A stretch of DNA of 5,458 nt, from contig JAQVOZ010000111.1 of NCBI GenBank assembly GCA_028702365.1, forward strand, positions 1-5,458, given 5' to 3'. Position numbers and translations under genes: made by a program. The notes under the pieces are model-generated. The model searched no databases. It saw nothing but the letters and a program-made list of their open reading frames with translations, and had not been told where the DNA came from. Numbering within the stretch: position 1 is the first letter of the stretch; every line of letters starts with the position of its first letter. This DNA is from Candidatus Omnitrophota bacterium. GTDB lineage: Bacteria > Omnitrophota > Gorgyraeia > Duberdicusellales > 4484-171. Below are positions 4,111 to 5,458 of the stretch, one piece after another.

Positions 4111-4575
4111 TTAACGGGGCTTTTTTCGCAGGTTAAGTATCAAAATCAGGACTGCATAGCTCACTAAACCGCAGCAGATTGCAACCACCAGATACCCAAG
4201 CATAACAGGTAATATGGTTTTTAATACGGATGCCTTGAATAACCCGGCGAAGCTAAAATGCTTAAAAAGCAATGACCATTTTTCTTTTATATCCTGCCAG
4301 CTTTCCCCAATTATCCCTGAACCTATTTTCACTGATATCAGGAAGGTTATAAAGCTTAGCCAGGTATTTGTGACCAAACTGCCTAGAAGCGCAGTTGCCC
4401 GGTTAACCCTGGCTAAAGAAGCTAAAAAGACTGCTGCAATCGGGCCTGTTCCCGGCAATATTCCCGTAAATACCCCAATACCAAAACCCAGGGCAGCTTT
4501 TTGCGGGGTATCGTTGGTCCGTACTAATTTTATATATAGTAAAGCCAAAAATCTTTTTAAGCGTTGTAAATTCAT
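4111..4575 (-). CDS. DUF2062 family membrane protein
   Basis: This 154-residue integral membrane protein has the DUF2062 hallmarks. After an amphipathic N-terminus comes ALGFGIGVFTGILPGTGP (28-45), the family's Gly/Pro-rich re-entrant-like segment. Hydrophobic stretches follow at about 45-82, with Arg-Val-Asn at 56-58 and Thr-Asn-Thr at 69-71 where the family usually has a polar Asn-Pro turn. Two-helix C-terminal hydrophobic stretches lie at about 120-147, and the tail is basic (RKKPR). The biochemical role of the family is not known to me. The start codon overlaps the radical SAM stop in an ATGA arrangement (4572-4575). With no Shine-Dalgarno visible, it is probably translated by coupling to that gene. 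No strong terminator lies between its stop and the riboswitch promoter. Confidence 0.85.
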   Translation of the reverse strand: MNLQRLKRFLALLYIKLVRTNDTPQKAALGFGIGVFTGILPGTGPIAAVFLASLARVNRATALLGSLVTNTWLSFITFLISVKIGSGIIGESWQDIKEKWSLLFKHFSFAGLFKASVLKTILPVMLGYLVVAICCGLVSYAVLILILNLRKKPR

Positions 4576-5458
4576 TCGGAAAGTTTTTTATCCGGGGTAA
4601 AATATACTCCGGCCATATCCTCTTTCGGATTAAAATCCTGGATCCAGCCGGCAAGGCTTAAGCTTTGAACAAATTCTTTTACCTTATTATATTCATCGTA
4701 ATTTACGGTGCGGTTTATTTCCGAGATTTGTTTAGCTTTATAGTAGGGCTGGTATTGAAACATTATACTGGTTAAACAATTGGGGGTATTTTCTTTTATC
4801 CAGGAAAGTATTGCCATCGTATCATCGGTATGCCCCGGAATAACAAGATGCCTTACTACAAGACCACTAGTTAAAATATCCCCCTTGTAAGATGCTGTGC
4901 TTTTTTGCCTGTACATTTCAAGCAATGCTTCTTTGTTATAAACACTATAGTTACCGGCATTAGAACAATCACTGGCTAATCCTTCGTTGACATATTTCAT
5001 ATCCGGAAGGTATATATCTACTATGCCGGAAAGCAGGCTTATGATTTCTTTTTTTTCGTATCCGGAAGTATTGTAAACAATTGGTATGTTTAAACCGTTG
5101 GAAATAGCAATATCCAATGCCTGCAGTATCTGAGGCAAAAAATGCGTAGGAGTGACAAGATTGATATTATGTGCCTTTTCGCTCTGAAGCTTGAGCATCA
5201 TATCTGCCAGGGCCTTATAACTTCTTAAACTGCCCGAAAGTATGTGGGAAAATTTATAATTTTGGCAATATACGCAGCCAAGATTACAGCCTGAATAAAA
5301 TATAGTACCGCTCCCATCTGCCCCGCTTAGGCCAGGCTCCTCTCCTCTATGCAAAAATGCAGTATAAATAACAGGGATATCCCCTACTTTACAGTTTCCA
5401 CGCTCACCGCCCAGACGGTTAACTTTGCAGTTTCTGTGGCAAAAATCGCAGGATTTAA
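4572..5458 (-). CDS. PflX-like (COG1313) radical SAM protein, 5' end outside window
   Basis: The reading frame stays open to the window edge, so the N-terminus is missing; 294 codons are present. A TTG at 5354 is not a credible start, because conserved sequence continues upstream of it. The visible N-terminus has the cysteine cluster Cys3-x2-Cys6-x3-Cys10 and Cys22 (CDFCHRNCKVNRLGGERGNC), typical of this family and perhaps an extra metal site. LHRGEEPGLSGADGSGTIFY then leads into the radical SAM motif Cys57-x3-Cys61-x2-Cys64, which binds the 4Fe-4S cluster that cleaves S-adenosylmethionine. Later family blocks include VYNTSGYE, DIYLPDMKY and VVRHLVIPGH. The family is related to pyruvate formate-lyase activating enzymes, but its substrate is generally unassigned and no glycyl radical enzyme is seen here. 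It overlaps the DUF2062 gene by 4 bp. Confidence 0.9.
   Translation of the reverse strand, partial: KSCDFCHRNCKVNRLGGERGNCKVGDIPVIYTAFLHRGEEPGLSGADGSGTIFYSGCNLGCVYCQNYKFSHILSGSLRSYKALADMMLKLQSEKAHNINLVTPTHFLPQILQALDIAISNGLNIPIVYNTSGYEKKEIISLLSGIVDIYLPDMKYVNEGLASDCSNAGNYSVYNKEALLEMYRQKSTASYKGDILTSGLVVRHLVIPGHTDDTMAILSWIKENTPNCLTSIMFQYQPYYKAKQISEINRTVNYDEYNKVKEFVQSLSLAGWIQDFNPKEDMAGVYFTPDKKLSE

Noticed and set aside
4103..4115. GTTAA-AAA-TTAAC palindrome as terminator of the DUF2062 gene
   Set aside because: The stem is only 5 AT-rich pairs and no T-tract follows on the minus strand.
4214..4600. Plus-strand open frame of 128 codons
   Set aside because: It is antisense to the DUF2062 gene, which has clear family motifs and an operon-type overlap.
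4403..4654. Minus-strand open frame of 83 codons in another frame
   Set aside because: It overlaps both the radical SAM gene and the DUF2062 gene out of frame and has no family features.

Overview
The window looks like chromosomal DNA from an AT-rich bacterium. A signal peptide with an LQA-type cleavage site, strong Shine-Dalgarno motifs and sigma70-like promoters fit a bacterium. The mix of a zf-HC2 membrane protein, a STAS-PilZ protein, a c-di-GMP riboswitch and a PflX-type radical SAM gene would suit an uncultured Gram-negative lineage such as Omnitrophota, Elusimicrobiota or a deltaproteobacterial relative. That placement is a guess from style, not a demonstrated match.

Left end (1-347): a complete tRNA-Arg(CCU) is followed by about 245 bp of gene-free DNA. 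This DNA carries a second, imperfect copy of the tRNA 3' end plus its flank, and two sizeable inverted repeats. It could be an old attachment-site or tRNA-tail duplication.

Middle left (348-3228): six closely packed plus-strand genes form one probable operon. A promoter that leaves almost no leader precedes them and a strong hairpin terminator follows. In order they are a zf-HC2 anti-sigma-like membrane protein, a STAS-PilZ two-domain protein, a membrane-anchored coiled-coil protein, two small unknown proteins and an exported unknown protein. The first two suggest signalling through partner switching and c-di-GMP at the membrane; the last four are not recognised.

Centre (3229-3557): a single-gene unit for a 70-residue ribbon-helix-helix protein with an AT-hook-like N-terminus. 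Its promoter has a 6-bp inverted repeat between the -35 and -10 boxes, and its leader holds T-rich repeats of about 10 bp. Autoregulation is a natural hypothesis.

Centre right (3558-4110): a 550-bp stretch with no convincing gene. On the minus strand it holds a GEMM-I (cyclic di-GMP-I) riboswitch with its own promoter; the predicted start is the first base of the aptamer. An 11-bp perfect helix that would destroy the aptamer core is followed by a U-rich tail, so a terminator-type switch is plausible. No recognisable minus-strand gene lies downstream, so the riboswitch appears orphaned or acts as a small RNA. This is the most interesting item in the window.

Right end (4111-5458): two minus-strand genes overlap by 4 bp, a DUF2062 membrane protein and, upstream of it, a PflX-like (COG1313) radical SAM protein. 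The radical SAM gene continues past a TTG codon at 5354 and leaves the window open at its N-terminus.
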